A program made the translations under genes and the position numbers. This document shows, piece by piece, positions 1-6,525 of a stretch of DNA of 13,222 nt (positions are counted from its first letter, which is position 1; each line of letters starts with the position of its first letter). The notes beneath the pieces were generated by a model. It was not told the origin of the DNA. It made no database searches and saw nothing but the letters and a program-made list of their open reading frames with translations. The DNA comes from Candidatus Neomicrothrix sp. UBA7388 (GTDB lineage Bacteria > Actinomycetota > Acidimicrobiia > Acidimicrobiales > Poriferisodalaceae), in assembly GCA_002470695.1 (NCBI GenBank), contig DKNM01000060.1, positions 1-13,222 of the forward strand, given 5' to 3'.

Positions 1-2196
1 TTTTTTGATACTCGCACCGATGCCTTTCGCGTACTAGCCGCAGACTTCGTCGATACGACCGAAGGCACCGGCGTGGTCCACATGGCTCCAGGCTTCGGCG
101 AGGACGACCAATTGGTCTGTGAAGCCAATGCAATCGAAATCGGAGAAGCAGTACCGGTAGATGACCAAGGGCGATTTACTGCTCCTGTATTGCCTTGGGA
201 AGGAGAAAATGTCTTCGACGCGAACCCCAAAATTATCCAACACTTGAAAGATGAGGGAAAGGTTCTTCGCCACGACAGCTACGAGCACAACTACCCCCAC
301 TGTTGGAGAACAGACACGCCCGTCATTTACAAGGCGATCTCCTCTTGGTACGTGGAAGTAACCAAAATTCGATCCCGCCTCGAAGAAATTAACCAAGAGA
401 TCAATTGGGTGCCTGAGCACGTTAAAGATGGACGTTTTGGACAATGGTTAGCTGGAGCGCGCGATTGGTCGATAAGTCGTAATCGATTTTGGGGCTCACC
501 AATTCCGGTGTGGGTTAGCGATAACCCCGATTTCCCAAGGACCGACGTATACGGAAGTCTTGACGAACTCGAAGCGGACTTTGGCGTTCGACCCACGGAC
601 CTTCACAGACCATTCATAGATGAGCTAACTCGACCAAATCCCGACGACCCAACCGGAGCCAGCACGATGCGTCGGGTGCCCGAAGTCTTGGACTGCTGGT
701 TCGAGTCTGGTTCAATGCCCTTCGCCCAAGTGCATTACCCATTTGAGAATAAGGACTGGTTCGAAGAACATTTTCCTGCTGACTTCATAGTGGAATACAT
801 AAACCAAACCCGAGGGTGGTTTTACACTCTGCACGTGTTGGCCGGGGCCCTGTTCGACCGACCCGCTTTTCAAAATGTTATTTGCCACGGAATATTGCTA
901 GCTGAGGACGGGAACAAACTTTCCAAGCGACTGCGTAACTACACAGAACCGAATGAAATTTTCGACTCTCAAGGTTCCGACGCTCTTCGCTGGTACCTAA
1001 TGTCAACCAATATCGTTCGAGGCGGGGACACCCGAATATCCGATGCCGGCATTGATGACGTAACTCGACAAGTACTAATCCCAATCTGGAATGCATATTC
1101 ATTTTTCACTCTGTACGCGAATGTGGATGGACATAGCGCGTCCATCAAAACAGATTCAAAGCACCTCTTGGATCGATATCTCCTAGCAAAAACGCGCTCA
1201 CTGATCGAAAATACAACTATCTCTCTAGATGCGTACGATCTTCCAGGCGCCGCAGCAGAAATTCAGTCCTTTATTGACGCTCTAAACAATTGGTACATAA
1301 GACGCTCTCGAGACCGATTCTGGGGACCCGAAGGGGGCGGAAAGGGTGATCCCGACGCATACGACACTCTGTACACAGTGTTAACTATTTTCACCAGAAT
1401 AGCGTCGCCATTTCTGCCAATGATCATGGAAGAAATTTACGGGGGTTTAACCGGTGGCCAGAGCGTCCACCTTTCAGATTGGCCCCAGCCATCGGAGCTC
1501 CCCGAAGACGCGAATCTGGTCATCCGCATGGATCAAGTAAGAGAAGCCGCTTCAACAGCTTTGCGCCTTCGCGAAGATGCCGGCCTCAGAGTCCGACTCC
1601 CCCTATCCTCGGTCACAATCGCTGGGCACGGCGCCCTCGACCTGCGAGAAGTTGCTGACCTGCTTTCCGAGGAAATCAACGTTCACGAAGTCATCTTGTC
1701 AAGCGATATCGACGCAAGCGCAACCTTAAATCTTCGCCCAAATGGCAACCTCCTTGGGCCACGCCTGGGAGCAGAGGTCCAAAAGGTTTTTGCCGCAGCG
1801 AAGAAGGGCGAGTGGCAACGCGTCTCCGAAAATCAAGTCGAAGTAGCTGGCCACTTGCTTGAGAGCAGCGAATTTGACTTAATGCTCGAGCCAACAGATC
1901 CGACCACCACTGCATCACTGAAAGCCAATGACGCTGTGGTGATCCTCGACACCGAGGTAACTCCTGAGTTAGAAGCCGAAGGCTCGGCCCGCGACCTCAT
2001 TAGACTGATCCAGCAATCAAGAAAAGATGCCGATCTTGAGGTCACGGACAGGATATTCGCTGCAGTTGAATGGTCGCCAGCGAACCTCATCGAAGTTAAG
2101 TCTCACGAGGCTACGATCCTCGCAGCAGTTCTGGCAAATCACATCGAATGGCTACCTGGCGATTTAGAGCCAAAGATTAGTTTGCGGCCAGAGTAG
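1..2196 (+). CDS. ileS: Isoleucyl-tRNA synthetase, type 2, partial (5' end outside window)
   Basis: Class I synthetase that charges tRNA-Ile with isoleucine in the cytoplasm. The reading frame is open from base 1, so the gene begins upstream; 731 C-terminal residues are present, against roughly 1,040 for a full type 2 enzyme. Visible in order (window residue numbers): the end of the CP1 editing domain with GTGVVHMAPGFGEDD at 19-33; RDWSISRNRFWG at 154-165; WFESGSMPFAQ from 233, a wording typical of type 2 enzymes; QTRGWFYTL; and the KMSKS-type ATP loop as KLSKR at 306-310 (bases 916-930). An anticodon-binding domain (NNWYIRRSRDRFW) follows, then a C-terminal region with RDLIRLIQQSRK. The last 200 or so residues lack cysteines, so the zinc finger of type 1 enzymes is absent. 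It converges on divIVA with 5 bases between stops. Identity is secure; the N-terminal Rossmann half and HIGH motif are off-window. Confidence 0.97.
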   Translation, partial: FFDTRTDAFRVLAADFVDTTEGTGVVHMAPGFGEDDQLVCEANAIEIGEAVPVDDQGRFTAPVLPWEGENVFDANPKIIQHLKDEGKVLRHDSYEHNYPHCWRTDTPVIYKAISSWYVEVTKIRSRLEEINQEINWVPEHVKDGRFGQWLAGARDWSISRNRFWGSPIPVWVSDNPDFPRTDVYGSLDELEADFGVRPTDLHRPFIDELTRPNPDDPTGASTMRRVPEVLDCWFESGSMPFAQVHYPFENKDWFEEHFPADFIVEYINQTRGWFYTLHVLAGALFDRPAFQNVICHGILLAEDGNKLSKRLRNYTEPNEIFDSQGSDALRWYLMSTNIVRGGDTRISDAGIDDVTRQVLIPIWNAYSFFTLYANVDGHSASIKTDSKHLLDRYLLAKTRSLIENTTISLDAYDLPGAAAEIQSFIDALNNWYIRRSRDRFWGPEGGGKGDPDAYDTLYTVLTIFTRIASPFLPMIMEEIYGGLTGGQSVHLSDWPQPSELPEDANLVIRMDQVREAASTALRLREDAGLRVRLPLSSVTIAGHGALDLREVADLLSEEINVHEVILSSDIDASATLNLRPNGNLLGPRLGAEVQKVFAAAKKGEWQRVSENQVEVAGHLLESSEFDLMLEPTDPTTTASLKANDAVVILDTEVTPELEAEGSARDLIRLIQQSRKDADLEVTDRIFAAVEWSPANLIEVKSHEATILAAVLANHIEWLPGDLEPKISLRPE

Positions 2197-2201
2197 CGAA
2201 T

Positions 2202-3056
2202 TTACTCACCCTCCAAGGGTTCCTTACGCTGCAGCGCAGAAAAGAAAGGATCGTCAATCTCCTCGCCGCTTATCGCCTCGCGAGTCGGCCGTTCAGGAGC
2301 ACTCGCCGGGATTGAGGTATTAGCAACTTCATCGATCGCTGCCACGTGGCTTGAGGGTTCCTCTGCTGGATGCGTCACCGGTGGTCCGTCGGGCCTACCG
2401 CTCAAATCTCGCGCTATCTCACCTAACGCACGACGGCGAGTTTCAATCAATTCGGCTAATTGATCAGCGTCGCTTCGGCGAGCCGCTATCCGCGCATCGA
2501 GTTCCAATAACTCTTCTTCAAGTTCAGCCTTCCTCAACAAGGCTTCACTCGCCGCTAGTTCAGACGAGGAGGCAACAAGCACGTCAGCTAGCAAGTCACC
2601 GATTTGCTCCCTCGCTGCGGAGACAGCGTCGGCCACAACGTCGTCAGCAGTCTCATGAGCGAGCGCAACAATTTGTGCAAGTCGCTCGGCTTGCACTGTT
2701 TTCGACCCAATTGCGATCGAGGCTTCGTTAACCGTGCTCTCCACCGGAATCGCTTCGGCAAGATCAACGTCGACGATCGGCTCCACTTCGACTCGCGGTG
2801 CCGTCGACAGTGCTTCCCGAATACTCTCAACTGCCCCCGACCGTCCATCATGGACCTGATGGCCCTCTTCAGACCCGCTGTGAGAGACTTCCCTCTCCGC
2901 TTGAATTAAGCGATCAGCAACCTCATCAAGGCGCACTTGCATCTCTGCGATGCCGGCGGCGACTCGCTCAAGGAAGTCGTCAACTGCTTCCGGGTCATAC
3001 CCTCGGAAACGTTCCGGAAAATGTTGCGTTTCCAGCAACTTTGGGGTCAATTCCAT
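2202..3056 (-). CDS. divIVA: DivIVA/Wag31-family polar and septal coiled-coil protein
   Basis: Cytoplasmic scaffold that binds negatively curved membrane at poles and septa; in Actinobacteria it directs growth-zone wall synthesis. The 284-residue product opens with the DivIVA N-terminal domain: LTP at 3-5 and FRGYDPEAVDDFLERV at 17-32. F17 and R18 fall exactly where the membrane-inserting Phe-Arg pair sits in the Bacillus protein. A low-complexity acidic linker follows (about 58-118), then a long helical, probably coiled-coil stretch rich in Ala, Glu and Leu (about 120-220), and a Pro/Ser-rich tail ending near FFSALQ. It is the last gene of the minus-strand cluster, 55 bases after yggT. The ATG start fits the domain exactly, but no clear Shine-Dalgarno sequence precedes it. 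The family is clear from the N-terminus; the middle and tail are poorly conserved. It could serve as a septum-placement rather than a polar-growth factor. Confidence 0.88.
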   Translation of the reverse strand: MELTPKLLETQHFPERFRGYDPEAVDDFLERVAAGIAEMQVRLDEVADRLIQAEREVSHSGSEEGHQVHDGRSGAVESIREALSTAPRVEVEPIVDVDLAEAIPVESTVNEASIAIGSKTVQAERLAQIVALAHETADDVVADAVSAAREQIGDLLADVLVASSSELAASEALLRKAELEEELLELDARIAARRSDADQLAELIETRRRALGEIARDLSGRPDGPPVTHPAEEPSSHVAAIDEVANTSIPASAPERPTREAISGEEIDDPFFSALQRKEPLEGE

Positions 3057-3111
3057 GTGCTGACACTAACAACAAGCAACTCTTGCCGAAACCGGGAACC
3101 GAAATAGCTCT

Positions 3112-3378
3112 TTAGTTGCAGCCCAATATGGCGCCAGCTAGAACCCACTGAATCAGAATTAACACAACGATGGGTGAAAGGTCGAGACCGAAACCACCGA
3201 GTCGAAGCGGTGGAAGAGCTCGCCGCAGTGGCCCCATAAGAGGTTCAGTTACTTTAACCAGAAAGCCCCTGACAACTGCGACTGGGCTATCGTTCGCAAT
3301 TGGTATCCAACTGAAGATAATCCTGCCAAAGATCGCCAACACATATATGTCGCACAGGGTGCATAAGACCTGAGTCAC
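3112..3378 (-). CDS. YggT-family (YlmG) small membrane protein
   Basis: Small integral membrane protein encoded beside sepF and divIVA in many Gram-positive and actinobacterial genomes; its biochemical role is unresolved, though it is linked to envelope and division. From the GTG at 3378 it is 88 residues. A first hydrophobic segment (VLCTLCDIYVLAIFGRIIFSW) is followed by a loop with the family signature VTEPLMGPLRRALPP. Next comes GGFGLDLSPIVVLILIQWVLAGAI as the second membrane segment. I chose this start because GAAGG lies 8 bases upstream (plus-strand 3387-3391), it lies 16 bases after the sepF stop, and the first helix then begins a few residues in, as in the family. An ATG at 3444 in the same frame would add 22 polar residues and overlap sepF by 50 bases, which is less likely. 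The family call is firm; the start is moderately so. Confidence 0.86.
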   Translation of the reverse strand: MTQVLCTLCDIYVLAIFGRIIFSWIPIANDSPVAVVRGFLVKVTEPLMGPLRRALPPLRLGGFGLDLSPIVVLILIQWVLAGAILGCN

Positions 3379-3386
3379 TCTTAGAA

Positions 3387-3391
3387 CCTTC
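3387..3391 (-). promoter_or_regulatory. Shine-Dalgarno deciding the yggT start
   Basis: GAAGG on the minus strand, 8 bases before the GTG at 3378 and just after the sepF stop codon. It supports the short form of YggT over the upstream ATG at 3444, which lies inside sepF. Confidence 0.6.
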
Positions 3392-3394
3392 GAA

Positions 3395-3895
3395 TCAGTA
3401 GTGCAAGCCCCGCTCTTGGAGTCGCTGACGCTCCTCCTCAGCAAGGTTCACATGGGATGGAGCGAGAAGATATACCTGGTCCGCTACCTTTTCCATTTTG
3501 CCCCCGAGGGCATAGCAAAGGCCACTAACAAAATCGATGATTCTTCTCGCAAGATCTCTATTCGCAGTTTGGAGGTTGACGATGACAGGTTGATCCGCCT
3601 TGAAACGATCGGCAAGTTGCTGGGCATCGTTAAAGTTGCGCGGGGCAACAACATGCGGCTTTGCGCTCGTAATCGGAATCGTTCTCACTGAACCCGTCGA
3701 TACTTCTGATACTCCCGTTCCCATGCCCTCTGAGCGTTCTGGCATGGTAAGCGGCTGGGCAGGACTAGTAACTACCGTTACCTGTTCGTCAGGGATAGAC
3801 GCCTCTCCGCCCTGCTGACGCCCGTCCAACTCATCGTATTGTTCGTCGGGACCTAGTCCCAAGTACAACATCGCTTGCCGCCACATAGAAGCCAT
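3395..3895 (-). CDS. sepF: SepF, membrane anchor for FtsZ
   Basis: Cytoplasmic division protein that bundles FtsZ filaments and tethers the ring to the membrane; in lineages without FtsA it is the main anchor. The product has 166 residues. It opens with a short amphipathic helix, MASMWRQAMLYLGLG (1-15), the membrane-targeting segment typical of actinobacterial SepF. A variable acidic, Pro/Ser/Thr-rich linker runs from about 16 to 78. The conserved core (about 80-148) contains RNFNDAQQLADRF, PVIVNLQ and then IIDFVSGLCYALGGKMEKVADQ followed by VYLLAPSHV. A charged tail ends the protein. The ATG start has an ideal AGGAGG six bases upstream, the best ribosome site in the window, suggesting strong independent translation. 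No ftsA lies between ftsQ and ftsZ, as expected where SepF does this job. Confident call. Confidence 0.95.
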   Translation of the reverse strand: MASMWRQAMLYLGLGPDEQYDELDGRQQGGEASIPDEQVTVVTSPAQPLTMPERSEGMGTGVSEVSTGSVRTIPITSAKPHVVAPRNFNDAQQLADRFKADQPVIVNLQTANRDLARRIIDFVSGLCYALGGKMEKVADQVYLLAPSHVNLAEEERQRLQERGLHY

Positions 3896-3901
3896 TTGCG
3901 T

Positions 3902-3907
3902 CCTCCT
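3902..3907 (-). promoter_or_regulatory. Consensus Shine-Dalgarno of sepF
   Basis: AGGAGG on the minus strand with a six-base spacer to the sepF ATG at 3895. It is the strongest ribosome-binding site seen in the window; most other genes here rely on stop/start coupling or weaker sites. Confidence 0.85.
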
Positions 3908-3913
3908 ACATGG

Positions 3914-3928
3914 GAGCGTACCGCGCTC
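3914..3928 (-). other. Small hairpin between yggS and sepF
   Basis: Read on the minus strand, GAGCG-CGGTA-CGCTC forms a perfect five-base-pair stem with a five-base loop. It begins on the base right after the yggS stop codon and ends 6 bases before the sepF Shine-Dalgarno. No T-run follows, so it is not an intrinsic terminator. It could stabilise mRNA ends or separate yggS and sepF translation; that is inference. Confidence 0.45.
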
Positions 3929-4600
3929 TCAGCGTTGTGGGCGATCACCAAACAAAGCAGTTCCTATTCTCACCATCGTGCTTCCTGCCTCTATCGCGAT
4001 CTCCAGATCATTAGTCATTCCGATCGACCGTTCGGGAAGCTCGTGATCATCGGCAAAGTCAACCAACTTTTTGTACGCTACGCGAATGTCGGCAGGGTCA
4101 CCCTGGGGTCCGATTGCCATGGCTCCTACTGGGTTGAGCCCCTTGTCCCGCACAAACGACACAAGCTCACTTGCCTCGGAAAGCTCGCAGCCTCCTTGCG
4201 AATCGTTTTCCGCGACATTGATTTGCAGCATCACATCAGCACCTCCGGCTCGCTTGCTTAGCTCTTCGATAAGAGACACTCGGTCCACGGTCTGCCAAGT
4301 CCCAACGATCCGCTCTATCTTGCGAACTTTGTTTGTCTGCATTTTCCCAATGAAATGGACACTCAACTCACTTTGGAGGCTTTCACCCAACTGGGACCAT
4401 TTGGCTTCTAGCTCTTGAGCGTAACTTTCGCCGATCGACATAAAACCACATTCTGCAGCGGTCTCAATCACCTGCGCGTCAAATCCCTTAGTTACAGCAA
4501 GGATCTGGACTTTTGTGCCTCCCAATGACCTCACCCTCTCCCGGAGACGGCCAGCTCTGTCGACTATTTCCTCCCTCGAGACAGCTCCTACGGGTTTCAC
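3929..4600 (-). CDS. YggS/YlmE-family pyridoxal phosphate homeostasis protein
   Basis: PLP-binding, single TIM-barrel protein of the YggS/PROSC (COG0325) family, which buffers free pyridoxal 5'-phosphate and has no well-defined catalytic reaction. In Gram-positive and actinobacterial genomes it sits beside sepF. The product is 223 residues, near the usual 225-235. The PLP lysine is K38 in ILAVTKGF. Other family blocks are SIGESYAQELEAKW (55-68), HFIGKMQTNKVRKI (82-95), VMLQINVAEND (123-133), GAMAIGP (159-165) and a phosphate-binding C-terminus: SIGMTNDLEIAIEAG followed by STMVRIGTALFGDR. Two usually conserved positions differ: GEN reads GES, and the Lys of the xKxG element after the fourth strand reads Gln (SQGG). 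Translation starts at a GTG overlapping the pgeF stop by four bases, with AGGGG seven bases upstream, so coupling to pgeF is likely. Confident family call. Confidence 0.93.
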   Translation of the reverse strand: MKPVGAVSREEIVDRAGRLRERVRSLGGTKVQILAVTKGFDAQVIETAAECGFMSIGESYAQELEAKWSQLGESLQSELSVHFIGKMQTNKVRKIERIVGTWQTVDRVSLIEELSKRAGGADVMLQINVAENDSQGGCELSEASELVSFVRDKGLNPVGAMAIGPQGDPADIRVAYKKLVDFADDHELPERSIGMTNDLEIAIEAGSTMVRIGTALFGDRPQR

Positions 4601-5268
4601 GTTGGAACCCCTATACGGGCCAACAAAGCGAACCTCTCTTCGTCGCCATTGGCCCTATGCGACCAGTAGCGATTATCAAGCGCTGTGCAACGACCAAGAC
4701 GGAGGTCTAGGCCCACCTTCTCTCGCCTCAACACCGCCTCGACTCCAGCTCCCAAATCTAGAGCCGGTCGGCCTTCCGCAGTTACGGCAGCGACGTGTGG
4801 CCCAATGAGTGCAATCATTTCGTTCAAATCTTCCACTCCGAACTCGTAGCAATTAGGCGAGATATGCGGACCGACAACAGCCGAGATGCTGTCGCCACCA
4901 AGCCTTTTCATTTCCCGCACAGTGTTTTCGAGAATCCCTGAACGGATGCCCTTCCAACCGGCATGAACAACCGCCACTAAGGGCAGCGTTAAGCCAGAAG
5001 TGTAAAGAGCTACCGGCACACAATCTGCCACTCTTACCCCTATCCATGGCCCCTGCTCGTCAGTAACGAGCGCGTCGCCTTCCATTCGCTCTCGCTGTTC
5101 CCGACCCCTCACGAAAAGGACACCCCCGCCGTGAACTTGTTTGGGGAAAATCACTTCCTCGCGTTCATCGGATAGAAAATCGTCCAAACACGCGTCTCCG
5201 TCTATTTGTTCAGAAATACGAATTTCAACAAGCTGATGCTCCGAAAGGCGACGATGTAGGGTCAGCAC
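4597..5268 (-). CDS. pgeF: Peptidoglycan editing factor PgeF (laccase-domain, DUF152/YfiH)
   Basis: Zinc protein of the multicopper polyphenol oxidase-like (YfiH/YlmD) family. In E. coli it prevents serine replacing L-alanine in the peptidoglycan stem; purified relatives also act on purine nucleosides. At 223 residues it is slightly short but complete. The likely metal and active-site residues are present: H46 in KQVHGG, C83 in VADCVPV and H102 in VVHAGWKG. Also seen are EGDALVTD (63-70), the GPHISPNCYEFG block (133-144) and the C-terminal CTALDNRYWSHR motif (194-205). The GTG start is 23 bases after the ftsZ stop with GAAGG seven bases upstream. Its place among mur and division genes fits a wall-quality role, since it counters an error made by MurC, which is encoded in the same cluster. 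Function in this organism is inferred from family. Confidence 0.93.
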   Translation of the reverse strand: MLTLHRRLSEHQLVEIRISEQIDGDACLDDFLSDEREEVIFPKQVHGGGVLFVRGREQRERMEGDALVTDEQGPWIGVRVADCVPVALYTSGLTLPLVAVVHAGWKGIRSGILENTVREMKRLGGDSISAVVGPHISPNCYEFGVEDLNEMIALIGPHVAAVTAEGRPALDLGAGVEAVLRREKVGLDLRLGRCTALDNRYWSHRANGDEERFALLARIGVPT

Positions 5269-5275
5269 AGTCCGG

Positions 5276-5280
5276 CCTTC
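5276..5280 (-). promoter_or_regulatory. Shine-Dalgarno of pgeF
   Basis: GAAGG on the minus strand, seven bases before the GTG at 5268. It lies in the 23-base ftsZ-pgeF gap and fixes this GTG as the start; a downstream ATG start would remove part of the family N-terminus. Confidence 0.6.
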
Positions 5281-5291
5281 TGAAATCCGCG

Positions 5292-6395
5292 TTACTTGAG
5301 AAAGGATGGAACATCGAAGTCATCGTCGTCATCATCCTCGGCAACCCCGACGCTAACTTCTTCTTCATTATCGAAAATGTCTGCTATATCACCTATAGCC
5401 GCCGAAGTGCTGGTGCGAGTTGACCCCGCCGTGCCATCCTCCCAACGATCGAAACCAGCGGCTATGACCGTGATCCTAATTTCGTCGTCCATAGCGTCAT
5501 CTATTACGGTGCCAAAAATGATGTTTGCGTCAGGGTGAGCAACGTCGTGAATGACGTCGGCAGCGTCGCGCACTTCATGCAACCCGAGATTTTCCGACGC
5601 TGTGACATTGAGCAGGATGCCCCTCGCTCCTTCGATCGATGCCTCAAGCAGCGGGCTGGAGACCGCTTGACGGGAAGCATTCTCAGCGCGGTTTTCTCCG
5701 TGCGCTCGACCAATTCCCATAAGTGCCGAGCCAGCATGCGACATAATCATTTTCACATCTGCAAAATCAGTGTTGATAAGCCCTGGAGTGGTTATCAGTG
5801 TTGTTATTCCCTGCACTCCCTCTCTTAAAACATCATCAGCCATTTGGAAAGCGTCGACCATTGTGGTGTTTTCATTAGTAACGCTCAGTAGCCGGTCGTT
5901 TGGCACGACAATCTGAGTGTCGACCTTTTCTCTCAATTCCTGAATGCCTGAATCGGCTTGAACTGCTCGTCTACGGCCTTCGAACATAAACGGCCTAGTC
6001 ACTACCCCAATTGTCAGCGCGCCCTCTTCTTTAGCGATTTCCGCAATGACGGGAGCAGCTCCGGTACCCGTGCCCCCTCCTTCGCCTGCAGTTATGAACA
6101 CCATGTCGGCGCCCTCAAGAGTGCTTCTGATCTCCTCTGTATGTTCTACAGCAGCTTGTCTACCGACTTCAGGATCGCTCCCGGCACCGAGGCCACGTGT
6201 TAACTCCCGACCAATGTCCAACTTGATATCAGCGTCACTCATCAATAGCGCCTGCGCATCTGTATTAACCGCGATGAATTCAACTCCAGAGAGACCGGAT
6301 TCGATCATTCTGTTGACTGCGTTGCATCCTCCGCCACCAACACCAATGACCTTAATCACAGCTTGATAATTTTTGGGACTAGCCACTTTCGCCAC
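5292..6395 (-). CDS. ftsZ: Cell division protein FtsZ
   Basis: Tubulin-like GTPase that polymerises into the division ring at mid-cell. The 367-residue product shows the full fold: [16 protein letters not shown] (16-31), NTDAQAL (44-50), the GTP-binding signature [12 protein letters not shown] (104-115), [10 protein letters not shown] (134-143), VPNDRLL (164-170), and the T7 catalytic loop NTDFADV (208-214) supplying the acidic residues for GTP hydrolysis. A short variable linker (about 317-352) leads to an acidic run of six Asp (354-359) and the conserved C-terminal peptide DVPSFLK (361-367), the expected docking site for SepF. It starts at GTG with GGGAGG four bases upstream; a second in-frame GTG at residue 4 is less well supported. 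A promoter-like site precedes it in the ftsQ-ftsZ gap, so expression need not depend on the upstream mur genes. Confidence 0.98.
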   Translation of the reverse strand: MAKVASPKNYQAVIKVIGVGGGGCNAVNRMIESGLSGVEFIAVNTDAQALLMSDADIKLDIGRELTRGLGAGSDPEVGRQAAVEHTEEIRSTLEGADMVFITAGEGGGTGTGAAPVIAEIAKEEGALTIGVVTRPFMFEGRRRAVQADSGIQELREKVDTQIVVPNDRLLSVTNENTTMVDAFQMADDVLREGVQGITTLITTPGLINTDFADVKMIMSHAGSALMGIGRAHGENRAENASRQAVSSPLLEASIEGARGILLNVTASENLGLHEVRDAADVIHDVAHPDANIIFGTVIDDAMDDEIRITVIAAGFDRWEDGTAGSTRTSTSAAIGDIADIFDNEEEVSVGVAEDDDDDDFDVPSFLK

Positions 6396-6398
6396 CTG

Positions 6399-6405
6399 CC
6401 CTCCC
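6399..6405 (-). promoter_or_regulatory. Shine-Dalgarno of ftsZ
   Basis: GGGAGGG on the minus strand, three bases before the GTG at 6395 (four bases from the GGGAGG core). The match is strong but the spacing is tight. The next in-frame GTG, three codons on, would be about 13 bases away, which is too far. Confidence 0.65.
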
Positions 6406-6446
6406 GGTATTTTGCTTATCTCTGAATTTGAGAAACGCAGCTTCCA

Positions 6447-6471
6447 CTACCGAAGGTAGCGCAACTTTGCG
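6447..6471 (-). promoter_or_regulatory. Two abutting palindromes at the predicted ftsZ transcription start
   Basis: Two inverted repeats lie directly next to each other. CTACC-GAA-GGTAG (6447-6459) has five-base arms and a three-base centre. CGCA-ACTT-TGCG (6460-6471) has four-base arms, or CGCAA/TTGCG with a two-base centre. The second spans the start point expected from the promoter at 6475-6502; the first would lie in the early leader, where C-UUCG-G could cap an RNA hairpin. No T-run follows, so this is not a terminator. They may be an operator or leader hairpins for ftsZ; the function is not known. Confidence 0.4.
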
Positions 6472-6474
6472 ACA

Positions 6475-6502
6475 TCTATAGGCCGCCCGACGCAGGCTTC
6501 AA
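6475..6502 (-). promoter_or_regulatory. Putative sigma70-type promoter for ftsZ
   Basis: On the minus strand, TTGAAG (plus 6497-6502) and TATAGA (plus 6475-6480) are separated by 16 bases, a good match to a housekeeping promoter. Transcription would start near 6468 and give a leader of about 70 bases before the ftsZ GTG. Both elements lie in the only long gap of the cluster. Promoters in the ftsQ-ftsZ gap are known in Streptomyces and other Actinobacteria, which supports the call. Not tested. Confidence 0.55.
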
Positions 6503-6525
6503 GCTTTTAATGACTTTCCCTAACA

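Noticed and set aside
2208..2220. ACCCT-CCA-AGGGT stem as a terminator for ileS
   Set aside because: It has only five base pairs, no following T-run, and lies within the divIVA coding sequence.
3086..3104. Direct repeat CCGAAA with a 7-base spacer in the yggT-divIVA gap
   Set aside because: Six-base repeats are expected by chance, and no promoter or ribosome site lies nearby to give them meaning. I saw nothing else in this 55-base gap.
2351..3115. Several plus-strand open frames of about 100-126 codons opposite divIVA
   Set aside because: They mirror the divIVA frame, are Arg/Gln/Ser-rich, overlap one another in different frames and show no family features.
3112..3444. Longer YggT starting at ATG 3444
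   Set aside because: It would overlap sepF by 50 bases and add polar residues not seen in the family; the GTG at 3378 has a good ribosome site.
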